A DNA stretch of 64,000 nt from Sphagnum compactum (Eukaryota > Bryophyta > Sphagnopsida > Sphagnales). Location of the stretch: assembly GCA_965153455.1 (NCBI GenBank), contig OZ234495.1:14132875-14196874 (forward strand), in the 5' to 3' direction. Numbering within the stretch: the first letter of the stretch is position 1; the number at the start of each line of letters is the position of its first letter. Below, one piece after another: positions 1-13,703 of this stretch. The notes below the pieces were generated by a model. It was not told where the DNA came from and searched no databases. It saw only the letters and a program-made list of their open reading frames with translations. The position numbers and the translations under genes are program-made.

Positions 1-291
1 ATTGAAATAAGGCCCCTTACCTTTGTGTTTGGTACCAGAAGATAATGGTTGTGACCTTGTAAGAACTAAACAAGGTTGTGATCTCGTAGGAATAGTGTTA
101 GGAAGTAAAGTCATCACCAAATTCTTCTCCTTGTGTGGCCTATCCACTAGTTGTTTGACAACCTTGGGAACAAATGTGTCCTTTTTCTTAGCTTGGGCCA
201 ATCGATCTATTGTTGCAATCTTTTCCACATTTGTTTGGTTCTCCTCCTTGCTCACATGAGTAAACATTGATGATAACAAAAGTTGACTCAT
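1..291 (-). CDS. Partial open reading frame of unknown function, runs off the window edge
   Basis: An ATG at 291 on the minus strand opens a frame of 97 codons with no stop before the window edge. A stop codon lies in the same frame about 50 bases upstream of the ATG. The predicted peptide is rich in Lys, Gln and Thr and has a short internal repeat (TRSQP and TRSQP again about 12 residues later). I recognise no domain. The open length in AT-rich DNA suggests coding sequence, possibly from a mobile element or an exon of a larger gene, but nothing else supports that. Confidence 0.35.
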   Translation of the reverse strand, partial: MSQLLLSSMFTHVSKEENQTNVEKIATIDRLAQAKKKDTFVPKVVKQLVDRPHKEKNLVMTLLPNTIPTRSQPCLVLTRSQPLSSGTKHKGKGPYFN

Positions 292-299
292 ATTGCAAG

Positions 300-2700
300 C
301 TACATCATTACATACAATAGCAATTGGACCACAACATTATGCAATTAAAATAAAAAATTTGGAAAAGGTTGCAAGTAGGGAAAAAAAAAAAAAAAAAAAA
401 CCATGTTTTACTCGGAAGAAGGGCAAAAAGAAATTTGGTTGGAAAGTGGGGTTACAGTATTTTGTTGGCAACTATTTAATCCACTGCATTTATTCTCGTG
501 GTTTTTTGTAATGAAACTTTGACCTACTAAGTAGGTATAAAGAACCTAAAAAAGAAAAAAAGAATCATGAGTTTGTCCTCTTTAATCTAGTGGCTTGAAA
601 CCTGAAGAAAAATGTACGTTGCCCTTGAAAAAACTAAGAACCCACTATTATTTTGTCAAGTAGGTATCACATTGGTAAAAAAAATTTGTGGAAAAAGTTT
701 TGGCAAACAGGTAATTGTAGTAGATATTATTCACAATCATGAAATTTCTATGTTCCTCATATGCTTGGTGGTAAAATATTTGAATACAATACTTTCTAAT
801 ATTTCTAATAAAAAAGTTTTGAGAAGAAGAATTGAACCATTGAGCAATAATGATAGTATAACTAGTAAATAAAATGTTAACATGGTAGAAACTCCAAAAA
901 TAAAAACTTTTACTCATGATAATGATTGGAGTGCCTACATTCCTCATAAAAGAAAAATAGGTAGTGATGATGTTTAGTACCTCTTTCAAGAAATGTACTT
1001 AAAACTTATTGTAAATTGTACACCTCCTCCACACAAGCCACCCGTGGCTTCTCTCTCCACTGTGTTTCCAAGGGAGCTCCCAAGACCCAAGAAACAAAGA
1101 ATGTCGAATGACAAAAAAATAGTCTTAGGGGAGTCAAACCCAAAAAAAATCCAACCCACCTACCGGAATTGTGTGGCCCAAGTTTATTTTATTATTAGGC
1201 AACCCTGTGCTGAACATGCCCTTGGGGTAAGGTAATTGTATAAATATTGTTTATTTTTACATATTCTCACTATCATATGAACGTAAGGGTGAAAACATGG
1301 TAAAGTAGACATTTTTTGTTCCTTGTCACTAAAAAAAACAAGTAGCCATAAACAAATTTTAATGTATTGAAAATAAAAATGTTTTTTTATTTAATGATCA
1401 ACATGAAGATAATTTTTAATTTTATCACAATGATGTTGATTAAACACATATATAATATGCATTCAAGTATATATATTTAAAATAACTATATTTTTTCTAT
1501 TTTTTTTGGTTGTTCAAACTTGTACAAGTAGGTGAAAATAGATGAATTATTGATAATCCTCCATTTCAACATGATGTAGTTCTAAAATGTATTTGTAAGT
1601 TCTTAACATTTGAATATTATAGTAGAATACATCAAACTTCTAATGAAAAAATAGGTATAATCTCAATTTGACCAGTCATTTTCAAACATACTTTTTATCT
1701 ACTTTTGTTGTGCCAAAAAAATTTCAAATTTTATAATCAACTCAATATAAACTTAAAGAAAATAATCATGCTTTTATTATGTTATTTTCAATTTTTTTCA
1801 ATCTACTTTTTTCTACTTGTGTCAAAACTAGACCATTTGTTTACTGCCTTGGAGATAATTACTTTTTTAATATACTTTACCATGCTTTCACTTATAGCCA
1901 AATGACCTACATTGTCCTCATGTGATTTTAATTGTCATACTTTGAAAGCAAGCCTTTAATTCACATTTTGGGCAAGCCAATGACCTAGGTTCTTTTATCT
2001 TTTTTCTACCTCTATTTTACACTATTTTTCTTTGTGGATTTGAGTAATGAAAAAACTCCACTTCCAAATGCACCATTGTTAAACACAAAAATTTCATAAT
2101 AAGCTTTTCCAACAAGTTTTCCCTATCTCCACTTAGTCATTGAATCAACAATGATAGAATCAATAATGGCAAAACAATCAACATTGCCTTAAACTTAAAA
2201 GTTGATTTGCATAGTGGTAGGAAATGCATGGCCATTTTCTTCCATCAAATATTGTAGAAATTGATGCCCATCTAATTCGTGAAACACTTTGGCTTATATT
2301 TTGCTTAACAAAGGGGAAAACATGGATCTTTTAACACCAATGCCTATGACTAAAATTGATTTTTTTCAGACTAATATCAAGGTCTTTTACTCTACATACA
2401 AAGTTACCAAAGAATGTCATATTGGCCTCATCAATATGTTAAGTTGTTATGGTTCATGTGTGGTTGTCTACCTTTAATGTGTGGCAAATATTATTTTCTT
2501 GTTAATTTGAATCCTAGTTGACATCATCATTGAATTTTCATATACTTCCAAAAATGTGAAAGAAACTCAAATTAAACATAAGGTATAATCATGGTATTAG
2601 GTTTATCCATGATGTTTTATTATCATTCTAGATATTGATTAAAGGCCTGGGGTATGTATTTTTTGACCAATCAATTTGGCTAGAGTGACCTATTTGATGG
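300..2700. other. AT-rich intergenic DNA with one decayed reading frame
   Basis: Homopolymer A runs occur near 380-400. On the plus strand, frame pieces run from about 612 to 1235 (an 86-codon piece, then stops, then an 80-codon piece starting near 993) and look like one decayed reading frame. They match no family I know. The rest shows no gene, RNA or element end that I can support. Confidence 0.4.
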
Positions 2701-2724
2701 ATACTTGTAACTAATGAAGTTGAA

Positions 2725-2915
2725 CAACCCTACTCAAAACAGTTAATGGGTTTCAATCAAGTAGGACATTGAGTCAAGTTGAAAATAAGAAATTGACATC
2801 ATTAGTCAAAATGGCCAATGGGTTTTAGTCAAGTCCAACATCTAGTCAAATTGAACTTAAGAAATTAACATCATTAATCAAAATGACCAATGTACTCTAG
2901 TCAAATGGGACATCT
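2725..2915. repeat. Tandem repeat, about 72-bp unit
   Basis: A unit containing AAGAAATTRACATCATTA recurs 72 bases apart (2787 and 2859), with a partial third unit before it. Units differ by scattered substitutions. The array is non-coding. Confidence 0.7.
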
Positions 2916-2919
2916 TATG

Positions 2920-5900
2920 CTAGATAATAAGCTAGCCCACTATACATAAGTATTTACATTCTTACCTCCCACCTACAATCTTCCAACCTATTTACGTACC
3001 TACCAACCCACCCACCCACCCACCCACCCACCTACCTACCCACGCTAGTACAAATCATGTCATTTGCAACCAATCATTATGCAACTACGTGTAATTAGGT
3101 GTAGTTTGCAATTAGATTGATTGTGTTCATAACTATAAAATTAATATTGTATAATTTTGGGCCATACAATTATGTGTGCAACTAACATGCAACTAGTAAT
3201 ATACAAAATGGACATGTGTCATAAAATTCATGGCCTAAGTTAATACGTACCTATATATATATATATATATATATATCTAAGTTATGTGTAATAGTTGTAT
3301 GCCTTTAGTATTAAGGCTAAACCCATGCTAAATAATGATACCCAAGGTAAAACATTGGTTAAATTTAGGTTAAATTCACATTAATGAAGGTTAAACCTAA
3401 GCTTGACCTTAGCTTAATTGAATGTTTATTTTGAAATATTTTCAAAATATTCTGAAAAATAAATTAATCTTTTTTTAATATTATTATGTAAATGTTCATA
3501 TTAAAAAATTGCCCTAAATGTGTGATTATGAAATGTTTTGAAATCCTTTTAAGTTTTTTTTATGCTTGGCAACATCATTTACAAAAAAAAAATAAAAAAA
3601 ATAGGGTATTTTTAATTCATCAAATTTATTTCAAATTTATTCACACATCCCCATGATATATTATGAATGATGTTATATAAGTAAATCCAAATTTTCAACA
3701 TTAATTTAAATTACCATTTTAAATTATGCAATATTAAACAATAATTGTAATTGCTTTGATGCATATTAACATGAATGCACTTGACTTGATGCAATGGTTG
3801 ATCATCACACATCAAAACTTGACATTCAAGGGTTCACACAAGGCATTTTTATTAATAACTATCCATGACTTTTGATGGAGTTGGTGGCCTTAAAATGTAA
3901 TTTGATGTTAAATCTTGGAAATTTTGACACATTTTTTAACTTAAAAATAAAGGGGGTCCATGTTGAAACCCACAATCTTAGGTAAAAAATGTGTGAAATT
4001 TTTCATTAAAAAAATATTAAATGCAACTTTGCCTTCCTTTCACCATCCAACCACTAATATGCATTCCACGAATATTCACCATCACATATCACCATTTTCT
4101 TATGGTGTTGCATTAAAACAAATCAATAAAATGAAAAAAAAACAAAAACACATTGTACCATCATCAATAAGTTTTACTTTAATCTATTTTGTCATCATAC
4201 ATAAAATAAGTAAAATTAAGTGTTATTTTTTCTCCTTTTTTTCTTTTGCGAACCTTATCTTCATGGTAATCACATAATTGTTTTTCATCCCTTCTATGTA
4301 TTCACAACTCAAAATATTTGAAACAATGCAAGTAAAACCTACAACACAAGCAAAAGTTGTTTCATTAAGTATCTCTTTCACATATATATGCAATTTTTTT
4401 GCACAATACTTCCATGAACAATGTGCATTATGATGAAAATATTAATAAATATTGAGTTTCTCAATGAACAGGCATGTTGACATGTGTCAAAACTTATTTT
4501 GAACAAAAGAAAATTTATTTATATTTTTCTCATCACATTTTTTCTAAGTGCATAGTGGCAAAGGCTTTTCAAATGGTAGGATGTGGGTTTTGCCAAAAAA
4601 AAATCTTCTTTTTGTTATCCCCTTCACAAATTACCTAAGAATATAAACACATTAATGTTGTGCATTACAAAGTTTACCTTGATACATTCATGCAAATATA
4701 TATAAGTAAAAGATAAACTTGACCTAGGGATGATATACATTTGAGAACATATATACTTACATTTGGTTTATACTTTTTTTATCCATTTGTTTATTATCCA
4801 TTGATATTTATGATACATCAAGGGGTCTTTTTGATTGAATTGTAGCATTCTATTTTCTTCAAAAATGCAGATCATGTCATGTTTAGATGTTTCATAAATG
4901 TCATTTTGTCTTGTATTTTAGTCCAAATCAACTACCCAATATTTCATTCCACTTATATGAAAACTTCATGTTTAATTAATGTTTCATTTAATTATTTCTT
5001 TGTGACTACATGTCATTCACAACTAATTGCATATGTTTTTTTCGTCCACATTTAGTCTTCCCATCAACATGTTGACAATATCTTTATTGAAACATGTTTG
5101 CATGGGTATAAAACATCAAGATTAACAATGTCACACAAACATGTATTCTTTTTCCTATTCAATTTACATGAGGTATAGCAACTTTGGCAGTGGCGTACAC
5201 ATGTAAGAAATAAAGAAAATGTTAAAAGGTGTTGGTTACAACTTAGATATTATATTTCCCTTTCATTTCAAAATCCTTTACTTGTTTGAATAAACAAGCT
5301 CTTGATTTCCAATGGCAAGGCCAAAAAAACTTGGGACACTAAAGTTTGAAGTGTCCACCTTGATCATCATATTTATATCAAGTAATGAACCTCAATTGTG
5401 CTTCAAAAGATGTAGGCATCTAAGCCCAACAAAAATATTATTGACATGAAAACTATGATGAACTTGAAAATTATCACAAGCATAAAGGATATAAGAGACT
5501 ATAATACTACATGCATAAACATAAGTGCAACAATTCATTGAAAACATGAATCAATGAGGACATGAAACATGTAAAAGCCAATTTCATCCATGAACAATAA
5601 GCTACATTACATAAACTAGCATATGAAATATTCTATCTTTTATATATAATTTCAAATTTATTATTCATTTTCTTTAATTAGACTCGATATGCTTATCAAT
5701 TTCCATCCTCCTCCAAAGACTTGGTTCTTGACCACATGCATGGGTATTGACTTCAAAAGTGTCACAAATTTTGAGCTTTGGAAGGTTTATACAACTTGAT
5801 TGGCCTCCATTTTCTCCTTAGACATCTCCCTTAAGGAAGCTAGCATTTTTCCTAATTCTTTCCTCTTGAACCATTTTTTCATTAACATGATCTTAGATAT

Positions 5901-7480
5901 GAATGAAAAGATATTTTTTTCACTTAAAAAACACAAAACCTATTTTGGGAAAAACAACTATCATTTTAAAATCCCAATGTTAAATTTAAACAAAATGACA
6001 TACAAATTATGAATATATTTATAGGTATGTTATCAAACCAAAATGTAGCATCATTTAAACCTCATGCAAAATGTGACCACATATGCTTATAGTGGAAGAA
6101 TCAAGTTATGAAGGTGTGTAGTACTCAAAAGTGGCAAGAAGTACCAACCTCCCATGGCAATGTTCAAGATGAACCAACAAGAAAAAAATTCAAAAGGCAA
6201 ACATGTAACAATTTTTAGTAAAATACAAACTATAGCCCTAGAAAAACATTAACCTAAAGTAACCCCAAAAACTAACATACAATAATGTCCTTTTTGAAAA
6301 GTTCAACCACAACACTTGGAAAAGCTTTTGAAGCCATAAGTAAGGGCAACAACTATAAAAGTTACCAATAATGATTGCATTCTCCCATTTGCTTGTTCAA
6401 TCAATTACATTAGGCATGAAAATAATGATATGGTTGAAGATGTGCAATGCATTTATGTTAGAAACACATGCATCAACAATGTTGATGGTAATAAGAACCA
6501 ATAATATTACTTCATAAAAAGATAATGAATCATTTTCATTTTTTCATATAAAAGAATTTTTGAATGAAATCTTTTGCAATTTATTATTAAAAATATGTAT
6601 AATTGCCCCAATATATCACATGTTTTGTGTAAATATAAAAATTTCATAGTGTGCACATTCTGTCAAATTTTATGTTTCAATTTGAAAATTTATCATAATT
6701 TTGAACCATATCAAAATATGTTAAATATTTTATGTTTTAGTTTCTTGTATGATAAGTTACAACTTTGTTTTATATGTTATGTACATTACACACCATCTAT
6801 ATGTGATAAAACACTTTTGAAAATTTGAAGTTTGAAAACATACTTTTAATTTTATTTTAATTTTAAATTCCACAATTTTTAATTGTGATTTTTTATTTGA
6901 GTGTGAGTAGTAAGTTATTATCATGTAAATTTTCTTATCATCAAAAAAAAATTTATTAATTTTTTTTTTCTGTAATCCTTTACAAAACTAACTACCTCCA
7001 ATATAATTGTTGTTCAAGTTCAAGAGTCCTTTACTAAAGCCAAAACCCAAAATTAAATTTAATCATTTTTCAATTTAAATTCCTCAAAACTCATATTACT
7101 CATTTAGCATGACTTGAAACAATTAACATAGCTTTAAAATGTCAAAACAAAAAGCATATCTACTATAATTTGAAATTTTCAAAAATTCCCAACACCCTTT
7201 TTGGCTCCTATTTGCATGTTTTGACCTTAATAATCTTTTGAAAGTTCACAAATGGTTAACACATCACTTAGATTCAAATCATTGATTATGAAGAGATTTT
7301 ATAGCTCTAATTCCAAGCAAAAATTGTTATTACACATAATTAGCACTAGCAATTACATCCATATATTCTTTCCTTGCACATTACTTGCATTTAGAACTTC
7401 ATTTAATAAGGTAGGTGTGCCAATAATCTATAGAGGTCAAATTTCCATCACATAGAATCAACCACTTTTGAACTAGTTTA
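2920..7480. other. Gene-poor AT-rich intergenic DNA
   Basis: Apart from the simple repeats near 3.0 and 3.25 kb I see only short chance frames. No splice-supported exons, element ends or RNA genes were found. Short words such as CATG and ACATTG are frequent, as in old decayed repeat DNA. Confidence 0.5.
3001..3045. repeat. CCCA/CCTA microsatellite
   Basis: A run of ACCC tetranucleotides is bordered by CCTA units. A separate (TA)n run lies at about 3251-3277. Confidence 0.85.
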
Positions 7481-7746
7481 CTTGAAAAAAAATTCACATT
7501 TGTGCATATGGATCCGTTTTGCTCTTATGAAGGTGGCAACCCCATTCATGAAGTCATCTTATCAAGTGGAAAGTGTGAACCAAACAGGACACAAAATGTC
7601 AAAGTCAAGTCTTCTCATGTTTGCTTTCGGTTGTGTAGTTGTGTTGGGAGGAAAAAAAGAAGAGACATTATTGCTTCAAGGAATGTTCATAAAAGAAGAG
7701 TTATTGCAGTAAATTCCAACTTGCTCAAGTCTGAAAAAGGGAGAGT

Positions 7747-8290
7747 TCAAAATTTCACCTCAATCGAAGCTCTCTCCCATTGTTGCCTTTTCTCTTCAGC
7801 GACTTGTTTAAGAAAGGCAGCAACAACCTTGTTTATGACCTCTGAAACTGGGGCAACAAAGACTGGTTACACACACCAAGTTATATAGATCACCAAATTA
7901 TACTGCAACATCTGAGAGTTCACAAATCACATGCCAAGTTACGGATTATAATACCTGCTGATTGTTTGAAACTCTTGGGAACCACAGTCACTTTCATCAT
8001 CATGGAAAAGATGAGTAGAACGTTGGCAGGTCTTTGGCCTTGATCCTGAGATCAATGGATACATATTCACATCATGATCCAGTTAGTATATACCCATGTT
8101 TTCTTTCACATTAGACATTCAATAGGAGAGAAATTTGTCATCTGTGTCACGGAGCTAAAGGACACATTCCTCATGACAAATGAGGAGCACTTCCCTCGTG
8201 TTTTGACTTTTTGAAATTCCTGTCACCTCCCAGACTTCAGCATCAACTCCTGGGTCAGTCTCAACAGTGCTGTCAAGTGTGCTAGCTGCA
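7747..8290 (-). other. Exon-like segments of an unidentified minus-strand gene
   Basis: Base composition rises here compared with the DNA to the left. On the minus strand a possible exon ends at a GT donor near 8220. A second exon (8045-7955) starts after a TCTCAG acceptor and ends at CAG|GTATTA. A third (7847-7747) follows a GCCCCAG acceptor and ends in TGA. The last two join in frame and give a C-terminus that looks helical and charged (AEEKRQQWERASIEVKF). No family is recognisable. It could be a small gene, a decayed gene, or chance exons in the downstream flank of the bZIP gene. Confidence 0.25.
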
Positions 8291-8730
8291 CACAAGAAGG
8301 TAAAGACATTAGTGAACCCTGGACCTCACTGAACCTCATCAGAGAGAATTCTCTCACACAAATTCTGCCAAGGCAAATTTTCACTTAGGCACAGACAACA
8401 CCTCTTCAGGTTTGACCACTGGAGCTCCTTTTCCTTGGCACTTTCTCTGAATCCTCCTCACATTTGCTTACTTGAAACAGCTAATTCTTGCAAGAGCCTG
8501 AAGATAAGGGTTCCCATTAACTGACCCACATACACTCCCATAGCTCTAAGCTTTCCATGCTGCACAAACCATCACCTGAGACCAAAGAATCCTACACCTC
8601 TGTTGATTTTATGTAAAATCGCTGTACAGTGCAGGACCAGGATGAACAACCTCAAGTCTTCCTAAGTGTAGTAGCCGAAGACAATAAGGTAAGACATTAC
8701 ATGACAGAACTTTCTAGGATGGAAACCAAT

Positions 8731-8846
8731 TCATGATCATGCAAGAACCTGCTGATCACTTGGGCAATAGAATTCACCTACGCACAAGTCATGATCATGC
8801 AAGAACCTGCTGATCGCTTGGGCAATAGAATTCACCTGCGCACAAG
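8731..8846. repeat. 58-bp direct tandem duplication
   Basis: Two adjacent 58-bp copies (8731-8788 and 8789-8846) begin TCATGATCATGCAAGAACC and differ at only a few positions. They lie downstream of the bZIP gene, outside its coding exons. Confidence 0.9.
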
Positions 8847-9285
8847 ACACAACCAACTGGGGACAAAATCCTACAATATCTGACACACAATACTTAAGCA
8901 AGCAATCCATTGCAGCATCTAAGGCACCAGCAACAAGTTCTCCTTGGGTGCCAACTACAGCCTACCATATACCAGCTCTTTGAATACCACACATCCAAGA
9001 ATAGGCTAAAAGTTTCTGGTTACAAACTCTTAAACCAGCCAAACATTCTGCATAATTTTGCTTAATGTCCAGTTCCCATACATAATCAAATGATTACATT
9101 GGTGCATAATGAGCACCTTGACTCAGTAATTAAGCAATCAATAGAAAGAAAGAGTTACTGAGCACCCTGTATTAATTGCCAGCCTACAAATCGTGGGCCT
9201 GTCTGTAACTTCCTACACCTCAATCCCCTTGCCATATTTTGATGAATGAAACCTACAACAATCATTTACAAGCTGTGGGTGTCAA

Positions 9286-12200
9286 TCATGCACCCTGGTG
9301 ACTCTGTAAGCTCCTACTTCTTTTCAACTCTCTGCGTCTTCGCCTAGCCTCTGTAGCTGCAGCAGCTGCTCCAGATACAACAGGTGCTGGCCCACAGTTA
9401 GCTTTAAAAGATGCACCTATGCCAGCAAACGATGAAAAGACACATGGATTAACCAACTCAGACAACTTGTGTGGTATCTGCCCAGCAGAAACATACCAAG
9501 AATTGTCAACCAGATGCAAGGATGAGGAAGGCCTAAGCCTACCTTCTGCTGAAAAGCTTGGCTGCCCCATGCCTGTTACAGGCAAGGATTGAGGCAGTGC
9601 AGAATATAATGTCCTAAAATTTCCACCTAATTGAAATGTGGATCCCATGATGTGTTCCTCTGACTTCAATATGGTACCCTCCAATGGTGAGCACAAAATG
9701 TGCTTCTCTCCAACAACTTGTTTCTCTGAATTATCTATGGCACCCTCCAATAGTGAGCACAGAGTGTGCTTCCTTCCACTATCGACACCCATGCAGTTCT
9801 TAAGGGTCTCAGCCTCTCCATCAATTGGTGCATCCACATTTTCTCCAGAAGGCTGAGAAGTTGAATGTGTTGCAGAAAAAGCAGCTGAGACAGCAGAGAC
9901 AGTGGGTTGGCAACCAATGTATGAAGAGCCAGATGATTTTGCTGCAGAAGGCAACAGTGAAGTTGAACTTTGCCTCCAAACATCCTGGCTGACTTCAGAA
10001 TTGGGTGTGGCAGTTCCTGCCATGGTAGCTGCAGCAAAACATGAACTGTAATCTGATCCAAGGCCCTTATCAGTTCCTGCTCCAGAAGCTTGACTGGCCG
10101 CTGTGACTTGGGCCAACGCAAATGCCCACCAAAACTTTGGCAGGGTAGGTCTCATGTATGGTGCCATTGGCAATGATGGTGCTACACTGCCTAGCCTAGC
10201 TGAAGTTGGTGACTCCCTCTTGTCATTTGCAGCATTGAGAGAAGCCTGCAAAGCACAGCAATTGGTGTCAGTAAAATTACTAACACCCTGCTTTTACAAC
10301 TGCCTCACTGAATACAGATGCCAGACATATGGCGACATCAATTCCTCTGCATGCCTATTCAACCTCTCCTATGTATGAGAGCAAATAAGCCTACTTAGAT
10401 TTGAACATAAATTCAAATTAGTATCCCACCTGCTCTTTGAGATGATGGTTCATTTCAAGTAAAGCTCTGTACTCTGTAGACTGCAACTCCAACTTCTGCA
10501 CATGCATGTAAGAACCACGACACTTAACAAGTCATCCAGGGAAAATCCAGTTCCAAAGATCTACCATTGCAGATGCATGCAGAAACCAGAAAATCAACTT
10601 CACTTGGATGCTGCATCCCACCTGCTTCAAATCTTCCTTCTCCATCAAGAGACTTGCTGCCTTTTGAACCAACTGCTCACACAGCATCTACAAAAGCCCA
10701 TCAATTATTAAGAGATGTGTCATTGCCAAGGAGCAAACAGAAAATGAGAAATATCAAGCTTGAGCATAATGACAATTGGATAGAGGCGGCCAACTGAAGA
10801 ATTGTCTTATATGTCACAGGAAGACATGATCTCTCCACAGGTCCTAGACAATGCATGAAAGACCTTCTACAGTATTCCCATGAATGAGTCAAGGCCCTGG
10901 CTCAGGAGGTGTTCTTATATCCCAATCTCAAGATGCATGGATCTACAGCATAGAACAATCACTAAGGTGCACCTCTTGGCATTCTTGTTTACCTGCTTTC
11001 TTCGGATAGTTTGCCTTGCAGATTCCCTATTTGCTTGCACTCGGCGAAGTCTTCGGGCCTCTTTTTCCTCCTGTCAAGCAAATGACATAGTCATACTATC
11101 ATTTTGCAACATAAGCCTCATAACCCATGCAATCTGAGTTCTCAATCTTGAGCACCAGAACATCCACATGTTCTCACTATTCGAAAGATTGAAATCTTAT
11201 TAAGTTGCCACTATCATTAAGATTGAAATTACATGTTCAAAGACCTGTTCACCTACAAGTTTATATAGAATCCACCCAAAGGTGAAGTATTAAGCATTTA
11301 CCTCACTTATGGCTGGCTTCAGTTTCCCTGATGTAAATGCGCCTGATCTTTGCCATTGCCTGCCCTTGAGCTTCACTGAAGCTAATTCAGACTTGACTTC
11401 AGAACCCATTTGCTTTCCTGGGTGTTCATGCGCTTCATGTCCACACACATTTGGCAAAACACTGAGTGGGGGAATGAGCTCTAAGCCAACATCCTCAGCT
11501 TTCACCTGAACCAATGGCCCATCATATTGTGAAGGCCTTGGCTTCTTCTGAATGATTAGATTTGGTACAACTCCCACATTTGCCAACTCTGTGATGTTCT
11601 CCACCACCTGAAACAAGAGGAAAGAACAAGTGAGCAATCATGATCCATCAGCACTGATTCTGCAGCAAACAAAGCGCAATATCCCTAAAAGTCAACAACT
11701 ACTCCCATCAAAAGAAACAATCTTGAGCACCTTGGGTTTGTGGAGAACAGAAAGTTTCTTGCTGACAGGCCACAATGGTATGACATGCTGCTGAAATGCA
11801 GAGGATGGAGCAACATCCTCTTCTAACTTTGGGATCAAGCTGGCGTCTGCATTCAAAACAGGTAATGGAGAGCTGGGACTCTCAGCATGCAAGTCAGGCT
11901 GCACTGACTCATGGCTGGATTCTGAAACGGGCTTTTGCAGTCTGCAGTCACTATCTGGGTCCATTCCCCCACCTGCAGTCACTCCACTTCTTTCCTCTGT
12001 CACAGTATCCTGTTCCTGCTTCATGGTTTCAATGGCCGTCGGAAGAACCTGAATATGAGGGCTATAAGATGGGAACACATCCAAAACAGGTGGTTTTTCA
12101 AAACAACTTGTTGAAAAACTATCACTTCTCTTCTTCTCTGCAAACTCTGACTTTCTGGTTCTGCTGGATCTCCTCATTTTCTGCACCCAACGCACATGCT

Positions 12201-12636
12201 TGACGACAACAGATTGAACTGCTGTTTTCCGAATTGCAGAAGATGATGATGATACACCATGATACAATTCATAAAGAATCTGGGCAGCATTGAAAGCCTG
12301 CTCTTCTGCTTCTGCTTCTTCTTCTTGTTGCTGATCAGCTGTGATGTCCTCGGACACTATTCTCATCTTTTGTTTCCCAGTTACTGGCATGGAGCCCATC
12401 TGACTTGGACCCCACCCTTGGCTCCTCTTCTCTCTTCGGCGGCCAGTTTCTGCTTCTTCTTCAGCCATGATTCCTCTTTTCCTTTTCACCAGGTGATGGC
12501 TAGCTTCCCTCTCCTCTTGTCTCTTGTTCACTGGTCTCCTATCGCCACCATCAGGCACAATCTCAACAACAACGACAGGTCCTATGGTACTACATGCAGG
12601 TTCTTCCCCCTTCATCATCCTTGCTAGTGAATTCAT
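9286..12636 (-). CDS. bZIP transcription factor, six coding exons
   Basis: Coding exons are 12636-11731, 11607-11302, 11070-10993, 10687-10622, 10495-10430 and 10245-9286. All joins are in phase 0 with GT/AG borders, giving about 793 residues. The ATG at 12636 is the first after an acceptor at 12645, and a matching donor at 12799 implies an intron in the 5' UTR. Exon 3 encodes the basic region (EEKEARRLRRVQANRESARQ) and exons 4 and 5 the zipper. Leucines fall at +18, +25, +32, +46 and +53 from the invariant Asn; +39 is Gln. The usual N-x7-R/K is N-x7-I here. The protein should dimerise and bind DNA in the nucleus. The first 300 residues are acidic, basic and low-complexity. The C-terminus ends in an Ala run and EARRRRREL, like a plant bZIP subgroup I recall from the AtbZIP62 type; that assignment is from memory. 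Exon 1 could alternatively end slightly later. Confidence 0.9.
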
Positions 12637-12644
12637 CAATCTCT

Positions 12645-12799
12645 CTGCAACACAAGATCATGCAACACCATGATAGTACATGTTGGTTTCGATTTGGGGC
12701 GGGGGGGGGGCAAAGAGCGTAAGAAAAATGTAAAGCCGACGTGCAAGCAAGCTCTACCGCAGTCAGAAGACATACGAGATCGGTGGATGATGGTCATAC
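12645..12799 (-). other. Probable 5' UTR intron of the bZIP gene
   Basis: On the minus strand GCAAG|GTATGA at 12800/12799 and TGTTGCAG|AGAG at 12645/12644 form a canonical donor and acceptor just upstream of the start codon. The non-coding first exon would lie above 12800. The transcription start is not determined. Confidence 0.55.
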
Positions 12800-13419
12800 C
12801 TTGCAATCAAAAGGCCTGTGCTATCTCGTTGCAGTGGTCTCTGAGATGCTTTCTACGCCGCCTGCTGGGGAATGGAATCCTTTGCCGACACCGCAATTCA
12901 TGACTCCAAGCGCAACGTGGAGAGTACAACACTCGGCTTACAAACGCACAAGGCAAAACTATAATCGGGGACAGAGAGAGAGGACGACTCTGCTGCTGCC
13001 TCTACCGACAAGAGTCAAAGAAGCCAAAGAAAAAGGAGCAGCAGCTGCGCAACGCTCTTCATAATACCACACCTCCGACAAGCTTTTCTCAACCTCCAGG
13101 TGTGAAGGTGCAAATGAAACCCTGCCTGGGACCTTCTTCTTTTCTTCTTGTTGTCGTTGTTCTACTCCGTTTTGTTTCTCCTTCTCCTACTATTTCCTTA
13201 TCTCCTTTCCGCTCGCGGCGTAATCCAAACCAAGTAAATAAAATAAAAAAAATTAGACAAGAAACAATTTCCGGGAAGGAAAAAAACCACAAAAAAACCA
13301 GGCTGAAGATGCGAACGGGAAGAAAAAAAATTGGTAAACAGAAAATACAAATAACACACAAAACGCGGAAAACAACAATCGCCCCACGCAAGAAAAGAAA
13401 AAGAAGGCAGGCCAAGGCA

Positions 13420-13550
13420 ATGATCGCGTGCGGAGGAGCTCGGGCGCGCGAGGGAGGGAGAGAGAGAGAGAGAAAGAAAAGACGCGCACGCACAAGAGAG
13501 AGAAGAGAGACACAAAGAGTGCAAGAGAGCAGTGCGCAACAGCACACAAG
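13420..13550. promoter_or_regulatory. GA-rich low-complexity tract upstream of the bZIP gene
   Basis: Long purine runs (GAGAGAGA) and GC-richer DNA occupy the interval upstream of the bZIP gene's first exon. Such tracts are common in plant promoters and 5' leaders. Several long reading frames cross it on both strands, but they are low-complexity shadows (poly-RE on one strand, poly-LS on the other). Confidence 0.4.
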
Positions 13551-13695
13551 TGGATAATCGCACGGACCAGATCTAATCCATCTCAAACCATCAACGCCTC
13601 CTATCTCCCAAGACTCCCTAAACTGACGACACCGACAAAAGACGACGTCCCATTGGCGGAAGCGTCCCCCCACCCCCTCTTTCTACCTCCAATGA

Positions 13696-13703
13696 TGACG
13701 TCA
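13696..13703. promoter_or_regulatory. Palindromic TGACGTCA bZIP-type site
   Basis: A perfect CRE/C-box palindrome lies about 1.06 kb upstream of the bZIP start codon, between the two divergent genes. A second ACGT core (GACGTC) lies near 13644. Factors of the bZIP class bind such sites. Use by the neighbouring gene is inference. Confidence 0.45.

Noticed and set aside
9735-10121. 128-codon frame inside the last bZIP exon
   Set aside because: Shadow in another frame of an exon that joins in phase to the zipper exons.
13089-13673. 195-codon minus-strand frame and overlapping frames on the plus strand upstream of the bZIP gene
   Set aside because: Low-complexity shadows of purine-rich DNA (Leu/Ser/Phe-rich one way, Arg/Glu/Lys-rich the other), with no domain and no initiation or splice context.
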